DNA from: Jeotgalibaca sp. MA1X17-3
Lineage (GTDB): Bacteria; Bacillota; Bacilli; Lactobacillales; Aerococcaceae
Direction: 5' to 3'
Length of the DNA: 64,000 bases
Assembly (NCBI RefSeq): GCF_021513155.1
Contig: NZ_CP090983.1
Location: 1,158,501 to 1,222,500 of the forward strand
The notes under the pieces were generated by a model. The model saw only the letters and a list, made by a program, of their open reading frames with translations, was not told the origin of the DNA and did not search any database. Shown here one piece after another: positions 63,997 through 64,000 of this stretch; the first letter of the stretch is position 1, and each line of letters starts with the position of its first letter. Both the position numbers and the translations under genes were made by a program.

Positions 63997-64000
63997 ACAG

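Noticed and set aside
1..64000. CRISPR arrays, prophage genes or riboswitches
   Set aside because: No regularly spaced repeats, phage structural genes or recognised riboswitch cores were seen while reading both strands.

Overview
The window is a low-GC Firmicute chromosome segment, most likely from the Lactobacillales. A carnobacterial type (Carnobacteriaceae-like) fits best: AT-rich codon use, near-consensus TTGACA/TATAAT and extended -10 promoters, AGGAGG ribosome sites, many TTG starts, a water-forming NADH oxidase, PTS-based sugar uptake, and a yutD / yutF / yumC / yuiD / pgi housekeeping block. Genus is inferred from gene content only.

Layout. 1-5.8 kb: a drug-type ABC exporter pair, a succinate-semialdehyde-type dehydrogenase, two membrane proteins and a broken tRNA-dihydrouridine synthase. 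6-13.6 kb: a defence-like accessory island with an unknown membrane-anchored coiled-coil protein, decayed hsdM and probable hsdR remnants, an intact-looking McrB/McrC pair, a decayed DUF2200 gene and an IS150-type IS3 element that split a transcription terminator (4-bp target duplication visible). 13.6-16.7 kb: AEC transporter, DUF72 protein and a probable immunity-type gene pair. 16.8-24.7 kb: a CcpA-site-controlled operon for alpha-mannoside use (fructose-family PTS IIBC and IIA, GH38 alpha-mannosidase, RpiR regulator, GH1 glycosidase, ROK kinase). 24.9-37.2 kb: single genes and short operons (aldehyde dehydrogenase, deoxynucleoside kinase, glycerol dehydrogenase, NADH oxidase, MFS, MepB, HAD, an orphan PotD with an amidohydrolase). 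37.2-43.9 kb: the most interesting operon. It holds a glucose-family PTS permease, an adenylosuccinate-lyase-like enzyme, malic enzyme, class II fumarase and an RpiR regulator. The enzymes line up as a route from a sugar-C4-dicarboxylate conjugate through fumarate and malate to pyruvate. Several palindromes sit upstream. 44-54.1 kb: DEAD-box helicase DbpA, a TetR-controlled ABC exporter with two matching operators, an AI-2E family protein, MarR, and a divergent aspartate-dehydrogenase-like / ProC-like pair. 54.3-63.7 kb: conserved core genes (ybaK, phosphatase, yutD, HAD, pgpA, yumC, yuiD, cyclophilin, S1 protein, pgi). The last 160 bases carry stacked strong promoters that point to an rRNA operon or similarly highly expressed gene just beyond the edge.

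A window-wide caveat: ten genes that otherwise look complete are interrupted by a single-base length change in a homopolymer run, nine of them one-base deletions. This looks like sequencing or assembly error rather than decay. Those genes are listed as frameshifted, and their functions should be read as probably intact. By contrast, the dus, hsdM/hsdR, DUF2200 and GH1 lesions include real-looking stop codons.
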